DNA from: Gemmatimonadota bacterium | GTDB lineage: Bacteria; Gemmatimonadota; Gemmatimonadetes; Longimicrobiales; Gaopeijiaceae | Reading direction: 5' to 3' | DNA length: 49,895 bases | Assembly: GCA_022823365.1 (NCBI GenBank) | Contig: JAJDXG010000043.1 | Span: 1 to 49,895 of the forward strand | Shown: piece after piece, positions 26,401-33,956 of the stretch | How the letters are laid out: each line of letters begins with the position of its first letter | Position numbering within the stretch: the first letter of the stretch is position 1 | Program-made: the position numbers and the translations under genes | Notes under the pieces: generated by a model | Seen by the model: only the letters and a program-made list of their open reading frames with translations | Told to the model about the DNA's origin: nothing | The model's database searches: none

Positions 26401-26674
26401 CGAAATGGAGCTCTTCGACCTGAGGCTCACGGGCGGGTCGGCTCGGCAGGACACCATCCGCTGGCCCCGTCGGCTATGGGCCAAGATCGCGAGCCTCGCG
26501 GGGTACTCGGCCGGCTCGGACGACCCGCCCACGGAGTCGATGAACGAGGTCGGAGGGATCTACCGGTTGCAGCTGGAGGAGTACCTGAGACGCTGGGCGG
26601 AGTTGGCCGCGGACGACATCACCGATTTCAACCGCCTGCTGGCGGAACGGGGGCTGCCGCCGATTATCTCGTAG
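23468..26674 (+). CDS. Secreted sortilin/VPS10-type BNR-repeat protein
   Basis: The 1068-residue protein has a signal peptide (SARAYTRALILSFLAAGIPAGGLAAQ) and a long beta-propeller region with at least nine Asp-box/BNR motifs: SEDGGHTW, STDAGRTW, TTDGGENW, SRDGGDSW, SDDGGRSW, TTDGGHSW, TRDGGESW, TEDYGASW and SFDDGVTW. This matches the VPS10/sortilin-like glycosidase-superfamily exoproteins of environmental bacteria, in which catalytic activity is rarely shown. After the propeller come a beta-sandwich-like region (about 800-910) and a helical C-terminus (from about 915, LALQLELREMSDSTAELINRI). The ATG at 23468 follows GCGGAG. The frame is open further upstream but reads as non-coding. It converges with the TrpG-type gene, 23 bp away. 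Confidence 0.88.
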   Translation: MAVIPSARAYTRALILSFLAAGIPAGGLAAQLTAPGDLPDDFFADADFRHVGPVGNRVSAVVGEAGNRNVYYLGAASGGVFKSEDGGHTWSPVFDDQPAQSIGALAIAPSDANVVWAGTGESFIRSNVSIGNGVYRSTDAGRTWRHMGLDETGRIGRIVIHPDDPDIVYVAAAGHLYGPQQERGLFRTTDGGENWERVLFSGENSGAIDVVMDPTNPRILFAATWQMQIWTWGRESGGPESGLWTSRDGGDSWTRLEGAGLPRGTMGRIGLAMTAADPDRIYALIETNSNREYEELEEHEGTLWRSDDGGRSWTMVNADHALAQRPLYYSRMAVAPDDPDEVHFMSTLHTRSLDGGVSFEVISGGDNHDMWIDPLDPARMIIGNDQGVRISTNRGRNWYRPLLPIAQMYHVHTDTQVPYNLYGNRQDGPSTGGPSNTLTGGAIPVGAWRSVGGCEVGFAIPDTVTNDVIWSGCFEGILERHQLSTGITRTVSVWPDNPEGWAAADVRYRFQWTFPVHISPHDNNVVYAGSQHVHRTTDGGHSWSVISPDLTRADTTRMQKTGGLTTEDVSPTYASVLFALAESPIEPGTIWTGSNDGLVHVTRDGGESWVEVARNISELPEWGTVSNIEPSRYSPAAAYITVDFHQLGGTDPFVYKTEDYGASWRSLAGDVPRSVFSYAHVVREDPVRPGLLYLGTENSLFVSFDDGVTWSSLQGDLPHAPVHWLEIQPHFNDLVVGTYGRGFWILDDITPLQQLSAETVADGVHLFAPRPAYRFLPREARNAQPDDPAAGENPDYGASINFHLGENLAGPVTIEVETMDGAPVRTLSGSFGPGMNRVMWDLRYTASATPRLRTPPLEHSHRGVGQEGWRPPPDGGPVRPLAIPGRYRVRLTAGAEERTAELEILQDPASTASAEDMRAQLALQLELREMSDSTAELINRIEWTRRGLADLEERVRGNPLYAEIAEVGEELALALIELEMELFDLRLTGGSARQDTIRWPRRLWAKIASLAGYSAGSDDPPTESMNEVGGIYRLQLEEYLRRWAELAADDITDFNRLLAERGLPPIIS

Positions 26675-26682
26675 CCCAGGTC

Positions 26683-26700
26683 GATTAGCTAGATTAGCTA
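26683..26700. repeat. 9-bp tandem duplication between convergent genes
   Basis: GATTAGCTA occurs twice back to back; the last bases overlap the stop of the TrpG/PabA gene. Its AT-richness stands out between two GC-rich convergent genes. TTAGCTAA within it is self-complementary, but no real terminator stem is formed. Confidence 0.5.
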
Positions 26701-27279
26701 AACCGGGAGCCGCAGGAAGTTCTCCAGCAGCCGCGGGCCCGCGTCGGAGAAGTACGACTCCGGGTGGAACTGAACCCCCCAGACGGGCATCGTCCGGTGG
26801 CGCATGGCCTGGATTTCGTCGTCCTCGCCGGGGAGATCGGTCCAGGCCACCGGTTCGAGTTCGCGGGGGAGCGCCGCAGGATCCGTGACCAGGGAGTGAT
26901 AGCGGGCCACGGTCATCGGCGAGGGAAGCCCCTGGAAGACCCCGAGACCAATGTGGCGGATGGGTGCGGTCTTGCCGTGCATGACGCGCCGGGCCCGGAT
27001 GGTCGCGCCCCCGAACGCCTCGCCGATGGCCTGGTGCCCCAGGCAGACCCCCAGAATCGGTGTGCCCGGACCCAGGGCCCGCACCAGTTCAGTGCTGATG
27101 CCCGCTTCCCCCGGCGTGCAGGGTCCGGGAGAGATGACGATGCGTTCGGGAGCCTGCCGCTCGATCTCCTCGACGGTGCGCTCGTCGTTGCGCACCACCT
27201 CGGTCCGGGCGCCCAGGGCCTCCAGCATCTGGACCAGGTTCCAGGTGAACGAGTCGTAGTTGTCGAGAACCAGGATCAT
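26698..27279 (-). CDS. Glutamine amidotransferase, TrpG/PabA type
   Basis: The 193-residue class I glutaminase subunit provides ammonia for anthranilate or aminodeoxychorismate synthase. Visible motifs are LVLDNYDSFTWNLVQ at the N-terminus, ISPGPCTPGEAG (oxyanion region), GVCLGHQAIGEAFGG with nucleophile Cys79, and GVQFHPES with the catalytic His and Glu. In many bacteria one such subunit serves both TrpE and PabB. No trpE or pabB is nearby, so I leave the symbol open between trpG and pabA. The ATG at 27279 gives the standard length; an open extension upstream is rejected as shadow sequence. Confidence 0.93.
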   Translation of the reverse strand: MILVLDNYDSFTWNLVQMLEALGARTEVVRNDERTVEEIERQAPERIVISPGPCTPGEAGISTELVRALGPGTPILGVCLGHQAIGEAFGGATIRARRVMHGKTAPIRHIGLGVFQGLPSPMTVARYHSLVTDPAALPRELEPVAWTDLPGEDDEIQAMRHRTMPVWGVQFHPESYFSDAGPRLLENFLRLPV

Positions 27280-27469
27280 CGCGCGCGGAGGTTCGGTAGG
27301 ATGAAGTCGGGTGGCGGGGCGCATGCCCGCGATGCACGGCTCGTGTCCCGAGGTGCTTCCGGCTGCGGGGGCGGTGCGGGTGCCGGGAATGTGCCGCCCC
27401 CGCGCACATTCGCCAAGCCCCGTCCCCTCGCCCCGGGATAACGTCGAATCCAGCCGGAGTGTCGCGCCG
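27280..27469. other. Divergent intergenic region
   Basis: The 190 bp between the TrpG/PabA-type gene (minus) and the zinc-ribbon gene (plus) should carry both promoters. It is GC-rich throughout and I find no hexamers or repeats that I can defend. Confidence 0.4.
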
Positions 27470-28495
27470 GTGTACACACGCTGCCTGGTCTGCCAGGCCC
27501 CCTTCCCCGAGAACGACGTGCTGGAGCATCTGTCGCGCGGGCGACGCGTGGCGTTCGATGCCGACCGGGGCCGGCTGTGGATGGTCTGCGGCGCCTGCAA
27601 GCGGTGGTCACTGGTGCCCCTGGTCGATCGCTGGGAGGCGCTCGAGGAGCTCGAGAAGGTTTCGGTCGACCGGGGGCGCCTGCTGTCCCGCACCGACAAC
27701 ATCGCCCTCCTCGCCGCCGGTCCGCTCGAAATCGTGCGAGTTGGACGCTGCGAGCGCCGGGAGGAGGCCTGGTGGCGCTACGGGCGTGAGCTGCGCGCCC
27801 GCAGGAAGCGGTTCAAGCAGGTGTCGCTCGCGGGCACGGCGGTGGGAGCCGCCGCCATCGGCGGATGGCTGACCGGCGGCATCGGCCTGCTGGGCGCCTG
27901 GGTGCTCTGGGAGCACGCGCCGCGGTGGACGACCCGGGGCGCCCGGTGGCTCCGATTCGGTTCGGCGGCGTGGCGGGGCAAGCGCCAGTGCGGCCGCTGC
28001 GGATACGTCATGCGCGTGCTCTCCTACGACGCACGCGCCGGACTGATGATCCGTCCCACCGAGGACGACGCGCCTCTGGTGGTGTCGCGCGCCTGTCCGG
28101 TCTGTCGGGCGGCCCCGGATGCCGACGAGGGCCTGCGCCTGACGGGCCCGGACGCGGAGCGCACCCTGCGCCGGGTCCTCGCCTACCATCACTTCGAGGG
28201 AGCTTCCGAGAGGCGGATCGCCTCCGCGACCCGCCTGATCGAGGAGGTCGGCACCGGCGGCCTCTCCCGGGTGCTGGTCAAGAAGGGCGCGCGCTTCGGG
28301 AATCTGCCGCGCACGGGCACCATCGCCCTCGAGATCGCGGCCGGCGAGGACGCGGAGCGGCGGCTTCTGGAACTCGAGCTGGCCAGCCTGGAGGCGCACT
28401 GGAAGCGGGAGGAGGAACTCGCCGCCATCATCGATGGCGAACTGACGCCGGTGCCTCTGCTGGAAACGTTGCGGCGGAAGGTGGCCCGGCTGTGA
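27470..28495 (+). CDS. Zinc-ribbon membrane protein of unknown function
   Basis: I do not recognise this 341-residue protein. It starts with a probable zinc ribbon (YTRCLVCQAPF with a second pair WMVCGACKRW), then a charged region, a hydrophobic segment of one or two helices (about 125-155, SLAGTAVGAAAIGGWLTG and on), a second ribbon (CGRCGYVM ... ACPVCRAA) and a charged C-terminal half rich in Glu and Arg (RRLLELELASLEAHWKREEE). The four CxxC pairs suggest metal binding rather than redox chemistry. The GTG at 27470 lies just before the first Cys pair, with a weak CCGGAG upstream; earlier in-frame codons look non-coding. It converges on nadE, 28 bp away. Confidence 0.7.
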   Translation: MYTRCLVCQAPFPENDVLEHLSRGRRVAFDADRGRLWMVCGACKRWSLVPLVDRWEALEELEKVSVDRGRLLSRTDNIALLAAGPLEIVRVGRCERREEAWWRYGRELRARRKRFKQVSLAGTAVGAAAIGGWLTGGIGLLGAWVLWEHAPRWTTRGARWLRFGSAAWRGKRQCGRCGYVMRVLSYDARAGLMIRPTEDDAPLVVSRACPVCRAAPDADEGLRLTGPDAERTLRRVLAYHHFEGASERRIASATRLIEEVGTGGLSRVLVKKGARFGNLPRTGTIALEIAAGEDAERRLLELELASLEAHWKREEELAAIIDGELTPVPLLETLRRKVARL

Positions 28496-28523
28496 GGACA
28501 TCCGGCGGAGTGACCGGCAAACC

Positions 28524-30332
28524 TCAATAATCCACCGGCCTCAGATACGATTCCCCGATCGCGGTGGACGAGAGCACCGCCACCGTCGGCAGCTCGCGCT
28601 TCCAGTGGGTCGCGTTCAAGCGGCTCCAAACGATGTCCACCTGCGATTCGTCGAAGCCCCGCCGCACCAGTTCGGAGGGCGAGTAGCCCCGCAGGAACCA
28701 GTGCAGGATGGGGTCGGCATCGTGGTAGGAGATGCCCAGTTCGTCGTGATCGTGGATGCCCTGCACCAGATCGGCGCTGGCCGGCTTCTCGACGATCTCG
28801 GAGGGGACGCCGAGATGGCGCGCGAGCGCCCACACCTGGGTCTTGAACAGGTCCCCGAGCGGGTTGACCGGGGGGGAGTCGTCGGCGTGCCAGGTGTAGT
28901 AGCCGAACAGCCGTTCGCTCTTGTTGCCGGTGCCGAGCGGGAGCGCCCTCAGGAGCGCCGACTGGTCGAAGATGGTGAGGGCCCGGAAACGGGCGGCGAG
29001 GTTGCCGCGGCGCAGCGCGCTGATGTCCGGCTCGTGGCGCGCGATGTAGCCGTCCACCGAAGCCGTGATGTTCAGAGTGCGGCTGACGGCACCGGTCGCC
29101 TCCAGCACCATCGCCGCATGCTCCAGGCTTTCCGGTGACGAGGTGGCGTACGGCAGCCGCAGCCCGGTGACGTTTTCCGGACCGAGCGCACGCACGGCCA
29201 GGCAGAGCGACACCGCGGAATCGACGCCTCCCGACACCCCGATCACGACCTTCCCGAAGCCGCGCCGGCGCACGATCTCCTCCCGGATGAACTCCACGAG
29301 GGCCCGTTCGGTGAGCTCGAGGTTGAGGTCGAGCATCGAGGCGTCGCCGGGAATCGGACCGTGGGTCGCGGCGGCCCGGTGGCTCCGCGCTGGAGCCGCG
29401 CCGCCGCCCGACCCGGAATCCTCCTCCTCGGGAGCCCCGGCCGCCGCGTCCCTTCCCCGCCCGCGGCCGGCGCGCGCCAGTGCGTCGCGCAGATTGGGCA
29501 GCTGCTGTTCGAGATCGGAGAGCAAAGGCGACTCGAAGCGGTGCCGGTCGATCGCCGCGCGGTCGAGGACGGCGGTCACCACGCCCTCCTCGAACAGGGG
29601 AGCGCGCGCCAGGGTGGTGCCGTCGGGCGCGATCGCGACCGAGCCGCCCGCCAACAGCTTGCCGCCCTCCGAGCCCACCAGCTGGCTGACCAGGACGAAG
29701 ACGCCGTGCTCCATCGCCGGTCCCTCGAGGATCGGGTCCCAGCGCCGGATGCTGGCGGGACGGTCGCTTCCGGCCAGGAACCCCCGGGCCGGCGAGGCGC
29801 TGGACACCAGGATGATCTCCGCGCCGTCGAGGGCCAGCACGGCCGGGGTCAGCGAGTGCCAGATGTCCTCGCAGATCAGCATCCCCATCCGGCCCAGGGG
29901 CGTGTCGAAGGCCCGCAGTTCGAGCCCCGGCTTCACGAAACGGGCTTCATCGAAGAGCCCGTAGGTGGGCAGGAACATCTTGCGGTGGACGTGCAGGGGC
30001 AGGTAGCGGCCGCCGCTCGCGGAGAAATAGACGACGCTGTTGTAGATCCGGCGCCGATGCCGCTCGTAGAAGCCGACGACCATGTCCGGCGCCCCATCCG
30101 GCGCCCGGCCCAGCATGTCCGCCACCTCGTCCGCGCCGAAGGCAAGTTCCGCGACCGCCCCCTGCAGGAAATACCCGGTCAGGCAGGTTTCGGGAAAGAC
30201 GAGGAGGTCGTGGTCGCTCCCGGCTTCGGCCACGAGGGAGCCGATCCTGTCGAGATTCGCGCGCACGTCTCCCTTGCGCGGCTTCATCTGGACCAGTCCC
30301 GCAACGAGCGGGGACGAATGTCTCGGGCTCAT
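28524..30332 (-). CDS. nadE: Glutamine-dependent NAD+ synthetase
   Basis: A 602-residue fusion of a nitrilase-type glutaminase and an NadE synthetase, which converts nicotinate adenine dinucleotide, ATP and glutamine to NAD+. The nitrilase triad is present: Glu48 (LLVFPETCLTGY), Lys118 (VHRKMFLPTYG) and Cys154 (MLICEDIWH). The synthetase domain has the PP-loop VIGVSGGVDSAVSL (367-372 core), and LPLGTGNKSERL. Between the domains (about 288-330) lies an unusually Gly/Ala/Arg/Glu-rich, likely flexible linker. The ATG at 30332 starts right before the first nitrilase strand; an open frame upstream looks non-coding. The upstream 236-bp gap is shared with the divergent S41 gene; TATGAT at 30400-30405 is a lone -10-like hexamer. 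Confidence 0.94.
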   Translation of the reverse strand: MSPRHSSPLVAGLVQMKPRKGDVRANLDRIGSLVAEAGSDHDLLVFPETCLTGYFLQGAVAELAFGADEVADMLGRAPDGAPDMVVGFYERHRRRIYNSVVYFSASGGRYLPLHVHRKMFLPTYGLFDEARFVKPGLELRAFDTPLGRMGMLICEDIWHSLTPAVLALDGAEIILVSSASPARGFLAGSDRPASIRRWDPILEGPAMEHGVFVLVSQLVGSEGGKLLAGGSVAIAPDGTTLARAPLFEEGVVTAVLDRAAIDRHRFESPLLSDLEQQLPNLRDALARAGRGRGRDAAAGAPEEEDSGSGGGAAPARSHRAAATHGPIPGDASMLDLNLELTERALVEFIREEIVRRRGFGKVVIGVSGGVDSAVSLCLAVRALGPENVTGLRLPYATSSPESLEHAAMVLEATGAVSRTLNITASVDGYIARHEPDISALRRGNLAARFRALTIFDQSALLRALPLGTGNKSERLFGYYTWHADDSPPVNPLGDLFKTQVWALARHLGVPSEIVEKPASADLVQGIHDHDELGISYHDADPILHWFLRGYSPSELVRRGFDESQVDIVWSRLNATHWKRELPTVAVLSSTAIGESYLRPVDY

Positions 30333-30568
30333 GAGCGGCACGTCGTCAGGGCGTTGGGTTCCGTTCGCGGTCCGGCAAGCGGGATGCCTCCCGACAAGGT
30401 ATGATATCCGTGCGGTCCGCCAAACGCCGCGACGGTTGCCGGGTGGTCCATCCGATTGCACGATAACTGGTCGCGTGACGCCAATGGGGGTTGAACCGGC
30501 TCCGGGAACGAGTCTGTGACCTCCGGGGTCTACCCTGCAGCCATCGACATCTCCTCCCACGAGTCGCC

Positions 30569-32365
30569 ATGAGCCGCACGAGATTCATCCTTGCAGCGTT
30601 CCTGCTCTTTCTGCCGGTCCGGGCCTCGGACCTCGCGGGCCAGGATACGGGATCGACCGGCCAGCCGGGTGCGGGCGCGTCGGCAACGCTGGACGGCCAG
30701 CACTTCCTGCGCGCCTTCGAGGTCATCAAGCGCTACAGCTGGAGCACTCCCGCGGACTCGACGCTCTGGAGAGGAGCTCTCGACGGGTTGCTTGGGGCGG
30801 CGACCGCGCTGGAGCGGCGCGCCGACGCGGCCGACTCGATCGCGGATTCGGATCCGATTCCTCCGGAGACCGAAGTCCCGTTGAGCCAGGGCACGGTGGA
30901 CGACCAGCGGTTCCTCAGCACCTTCGACAGCATCCGCCGGTCCGGCCTGGACGAGCCCGACGATCCGACGTTGTGGGGCGGCGCGGTCTGGGGGCTGATC
31001 GCGGCTCTGAACGACCCCTATGGCCAGGTGCTCAACCCGCGCGGGGTGGACGCGTTTCAGGAAGCCACCACCGGCAACTACGCCGGCATCGGGGTAGCGA
31101 TCCAGCTGCTGAACGACCAGATCACCGTCACCGCGGTCTTCCGCGGATTCCCGGCGGAGCGTGTGGGAATCCAGGTGGGCGACGTGATCGTGGGCGTGGA
31201 CGGCGAGAGCGCCGCAGAATGGACTACCGGGGAAGCCTCGCAGCGCATTCGCGGCACGCCCGGCACCACGGTCACCGTGTCGGTCGAGCGCGAGGGGTTT
31301 TCCGCTCCCATTCCCCACGCCATCGAACGCGACAACATCCATGTCTCGTCGGTCCATGCCGGGTACGTGGAAGAGGGCATCGGCTACATCGAGCTGGACC
31401 GGGTGGCTCGCGGTTCGACCGCGGAGATGGACTCCGCCTTCGCTCTGCTCGCGGACGCCAGCGGAATCATACTGGATCTGCGCCGCAACCCCGGGGGCTA
31501 CCTGGACGAGTCGCTCACCCTGACCGACCTCTTCCTCGACCGCGGCAAGCGCGTGGTCAGCACCCGCGGCCGCAACCCGCGGCGCGGGCCCGGCGAGCAC
31601 GAGGATGCGGCGTACACCCGGGATGGAGCGAGCCTCGGAGACAAGTCGCTGGTGGTGCTGGTCGACGGCTTTACCGCCTCGGCCGGGGAAATCCTGTCCG
31701 GAGCCCTGCAGGACCACGACCGCGCGGTGGTGGTGGGCGAGCGCACCTTCGGAAAGGGGGTGGTGCAGTCCGTCGTACCGCTTCCGGAGGGCTGGCAGTT
31801 GCAGCTGACCACCGGGGAGTGGTACACCCCGCTGGGCCGGTCGCTTCACCGCCAGCGGGACGCACACGGGACGCCGCTGCCCGAGGACTCCACCGCCTTC
31901 CCGGTTTTCACCACCGAAGCGGGGCGCGAACTGAAGGGCGGCGGCGGTGTCTTCCCGGATCTGGAGATCGACGGCGACACGCTGCTGGCCGTCGAGCGCC
32001 AGCTTCTGGAGGAAGCCGTGGCTGCCGAATTCCCCCTCGGCCTGAGGCTGGCCGAGATCGGGTTCGATCGCGCGCAGGCCGTCGTCAATGACGGCGCCGA
32101 GGCGACGATCACCGGGGAGAGGCTTGAGGCGTTCATTGCCGAACTGCGCGAAGCGGGTGTCCCCGACGCCACCCTCGACGATCCGGCGGCCCGGCGCTAT
32201 CTGCTCTGGCGGCTCGAGATCAACCTGTCTCAACGCATGGCGGACGACGGGCGCCTGTTGCGGTTCCGCATCCAGCGCGATCCTGTCCTGGCCGAAGCCG
32301 TCCGGCTACTGCGCGAGGCCGACGACCAGGCGGAACTCTTCAGGCTCACGGGCAGCGGAAGCTAG
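30569..32365 (+). CDS. S41-family C-terminal processing peptidase
   Basis: The 598-residue periplasmic serine protease has a signal peptide (MSRTRFILAAFLLFLPVRAS). A PDZ domain follows (about 168-242; NYAGIGVAIQLLND, RVGIQVGDVIVGVDG) and the S41 core (about 268-410) with ILDLRRNPGGYLDESL, catalytic Ser371 in DGFTASAGEIL and Lys396 in TFGKGVVQ. Such Ctp/Prc proteases cut periplasmic or membrane proteins near their C-termini. The N-terminal region holds two similar ~37-residue helical segments (42-79 and 111-147; both FLxxFxxI...TLWxGAxxGLxxA), i.e. an internal duplication. It is convergent with the Xer gene. Confidence 0.92.
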   Translation: MSRTRFILAAFLLFLPVRASDLAGQDTGSTGQPGAGASATLDGQHFLRAFEVIKRYSWSTPADSTLWRGALDGLLGAATALERRADAADSIADSDPIPPETEVPLSQGTVDDQRFLSTFDSIRRSGLDEPDDPTLWGGAVWGLIAALNDPYGQVLNPRGVDAFQEATTGNYAGIGVAIQLLNDQITVTAVFRGFPAERVGIQVGDVIVGVDGESAAEWTTGEASQRIRGTPGTTVTVSVEREGFSAPIPHAIERDNIHVSSVHAGYVEEGIGYIELDRVARGSTAEMDSAFALLADASGIILDLRRNPGGYLDESLTLTDLFLDRGKRVVSTRGRNPRRGPGEHEDAAYTRDGASLGDKSLVVLVDGFTASAGEILSGALQDHDRAVVVGERTFGKGVVQSVVPLPEGWQLQLTTGEWYTPLGRSLHRQRDAHGTPLPEDSTAFPVFTTEAGRELKGGGGVFPDLEIDGDTLLAVERQLLEEAVAAEFPLGLRLAEIGFDRAQAVVNDGAEATITGERLEAFIAELREAGVPDATLDDPAARRYLLWRLEINLSQRMADDGRLLRFRIQRDPVLAEAVRLLREADDQAELFRLTGSGS

Positions 32366-32460
32366 CAGACTTCGCGTCCGCACGGCGTCTTGGCCGGCCC
32401 CCCCGGGCTCGCTCTGACGAGTCATCCCCTTGGGTGGTGGGTCCGGTGCATCTCGTGCAC
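32366..32460. other. Convergent gap containing the lost end of the Xer gene
   Basis: This 95-bp gap lies between the stops of the S41 and Xer genes. On the minus strand, reading on from the Xer TAA gives twelve more codons (VHEMHRTHHPRG) before a TGA at 32422-32424, matching the usual XerC/D C-terminus. No convincing terminator hairpin is seen. Confidence 0.65.
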
Positions 32461-33339
32461 TTATGCCCGGTCCACGTGCGTGTTGATCTCGGTGGTGGCG
32501 ATGTCGACGTGGCCGAGCAGCTCCTGTACAGCGGCCAGGTCCGCGCCTCCCTCCAGCAGATGGGTCGCGCAGCTGTGGCGGAGGGTGTGCGGGGAGACAG
32601 GTCTCTCGATCCCCGCACGGTCGCGTGCCTTGCGCACGATGGTCCACACCGCCATTCGGGTGAGCGGCCGGCCTCTGGCGCTGAGGAAGAACATTCCTTC
32701 GCCCCTGCCCCGCTCCAGCTCCGGCCGCACGTCCCGCAGATAGCGCATGAGCGCGCGCCGGGCGGCGCGGCCGAAGGGCACCATGCGCTCCTTCGCGCCC
32801 TTCCCGTACACCAGGCAGGTGCGATCCTCGAGGTCGACGCCGTGCAGGGGAAGCCCCGTCAGCTCGGAGACGCGCATGCCGGTCGCGTACAACAGCTCCA
32901 GGACGGCCCGGTTGCGCCAGCACAGCGGATCGGATAGCTCCGGCGCCTCGAGCAGGCGTTCCGTCTCCCGCATGCTCAGCACTCCGGGGAGGGTTCTCCA
33001 GACGCGCGGCGACTCGATCTGCTCGGTGGGATCCGTCTCTATGACCTCTTCTTCCAGAAGGAAGGCGAAGTACGCCCGCATCGACGACAGGGCGCGGCGA
33101 ATGGAGGTCGGCGCCAGTCCCCTGTCCTTGAGCGAGTAGACGTAGTCCCGGAGGTCGACGCGGGTTACGTCACCCGGGCGGACGATGCCCAGGTCCGACA
33201 GATACCCGATAAGCCGCGCGACATCGCGCCCGTACGCTTCCATGGTTCTCGCCGAGAGCCCCCGCTCGAAGGCCAGGTAGTCCGCGAAGAGTTCCTCCCG
33301 GAAGGCCCTCGCGACCGAATTGTCCCGTTCCCCGGTCAT
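32461..33339 (-). CDS. XerC/XerD-type tyrosine recombinase lacking the catalytic Tyr, truncated
   Basis: The 292-residue protein is clearly of the XerC/XerD family, which resolves chromosome dimers at dif. The SAM-like N-terminal domain (about 10-100) and catalytic domain are complete up to the last helix: Arg156 (ATGMRVSEL), Lys180 (YGKGAKERMVPFG), His251/Arg254 (SPHTLRHSCATHLL) and His277 (LLGHVDI). The nucleophile motif, normally TTQIYTHV, reads TTEINTHV with Asn286 (codon AAC at 32484-32482) in place of Tyr. A TAA follows five codons later, where family members usually have Tyr or another residue; readthrough would restore the normal end. As written it cannot cleave DNA. Inactivated gene, sequence error or non-catalytic partner are possible. 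The ATG at 33339 overlaps the dedA stop (ATGA). Confidence 0.9.
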   Translation of the reverse strand: MTGERDNSVARAFREELFADYLAFERGLSARTMEAYGRDVARLIGYLSDLGIVRPGDVTRVDLRDYVYSLKDRGLAPTSIRRALSSMRAYFAFLLEEEVIETDPTEQIESPRVWRTLPGVLSMRETERLLEAPELSDPLCWRNRAVLELLYATGMRVSELTGLPLHGVDLEDRTCLVYGKGAKERMVPFGRAARRALMRYLRDVRPELERGRGEGMFFLSARGRPLTRMAVWTIVRKARDRAGIERPVSPHTLRHSCATHLLEGGADLAAVQELLGHVDIATTEINTHVDRA

Positions 33340-33956
33340 TCCCCGGAACCGGATGCCTGCCTGCGGGTGCGCAGCCACGCCAGCAGAATCACCACGCCGA
33401 TCGCGGCCGCGACAGCCAGCAGCAGGCGGTTGGCGGTCGCGTACCAGTCGAGCATGGTGTCGACGTTCTCCCCGGCGATGGACCCCAGCCGGACCAGCCC
33501 GCCGTACCAGATGGCGGACGCCACCGCTACCGGCACGGCGACGGAGGCAAACGACAGCCGGGCGACCCCCGCGAAGGCGGGCACCACCGCGCGCAGCCCG
33601 GGGAGGAAGCGGGCGAGGAAGATGGCGGGCGTTCCCCGCCGCTGGTAGAAGCGCCGCAGGCGCGAAAGCTGCTCCGGCTGAAGCAGCAGCCGGCCGAACC
33701 GGGTGTCGAAGAAGGGCGGACCGAAGCGGCGCCCCGCCCCGTAGACCAGCAGGGCCCCCGAGGTGTTGGCCAGCCAGGTCACCAGGAAGACCACCACCAC
33801 ATCCGCCGGGCCGCGCACGGCCAGGAAGCCTCCCAGCAGGATGAACGTGTCGGCGGGGACCGGCGGCACGATGTTCTCGAGGGCCGCCCCCGCTCCCAGC
33901 ACCAGGTAGGTCAGTCCTGCGGGGAGCGACGCGAGGAAGTCGAGCGCCGCGTCCAT
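33336..33956 (-). CDS. DedA-family membrane protein
   Basis: A 206-residue integral membrane protein of the DedA (SNARE-associated/VTT) family, linked to lipid carrier flipping and membrane homeostasis in other bacteria. The family motifs are ENIVPPVPADTFILLGG (re-entrant loop with conserved Glu and Pro), GRRFG, and FLARFLPGLRAVVPAFAGVARLSF with the conserved Arg residues, in two stretches here. About four to five hydrophobic segments are seen. Its first 46 bp overlap the end of ispF, so the two are translationally linked. The role of this copy is not known. Confidence 0.9.
   Translation of the reverse strand: MDAALDFLASLPAGLTYLVLGAGAALENIVPPVPADTFILLGGFLAVRGPADVVVVFLVTWLANTSGALLVYGAGRRFGPPFFDTRFGRLLLQPEQLSRLRRFYQRRGTPAIFLARFLPGLRAVVPAFAGVARLSFASVAVPVAVASAIWYGGLVRLGSIAGENVDTMLDWYATANRLLLAVAAAIGVVILLAWLRTRRQASGSGE

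Noticed and set aside
26683..26700. Bidirectional terminator between the BNR and TrpG-type genes
   Set aside because: The sequence is a tandem duplication; it gives no GC stem followed by a T-run in either direction.
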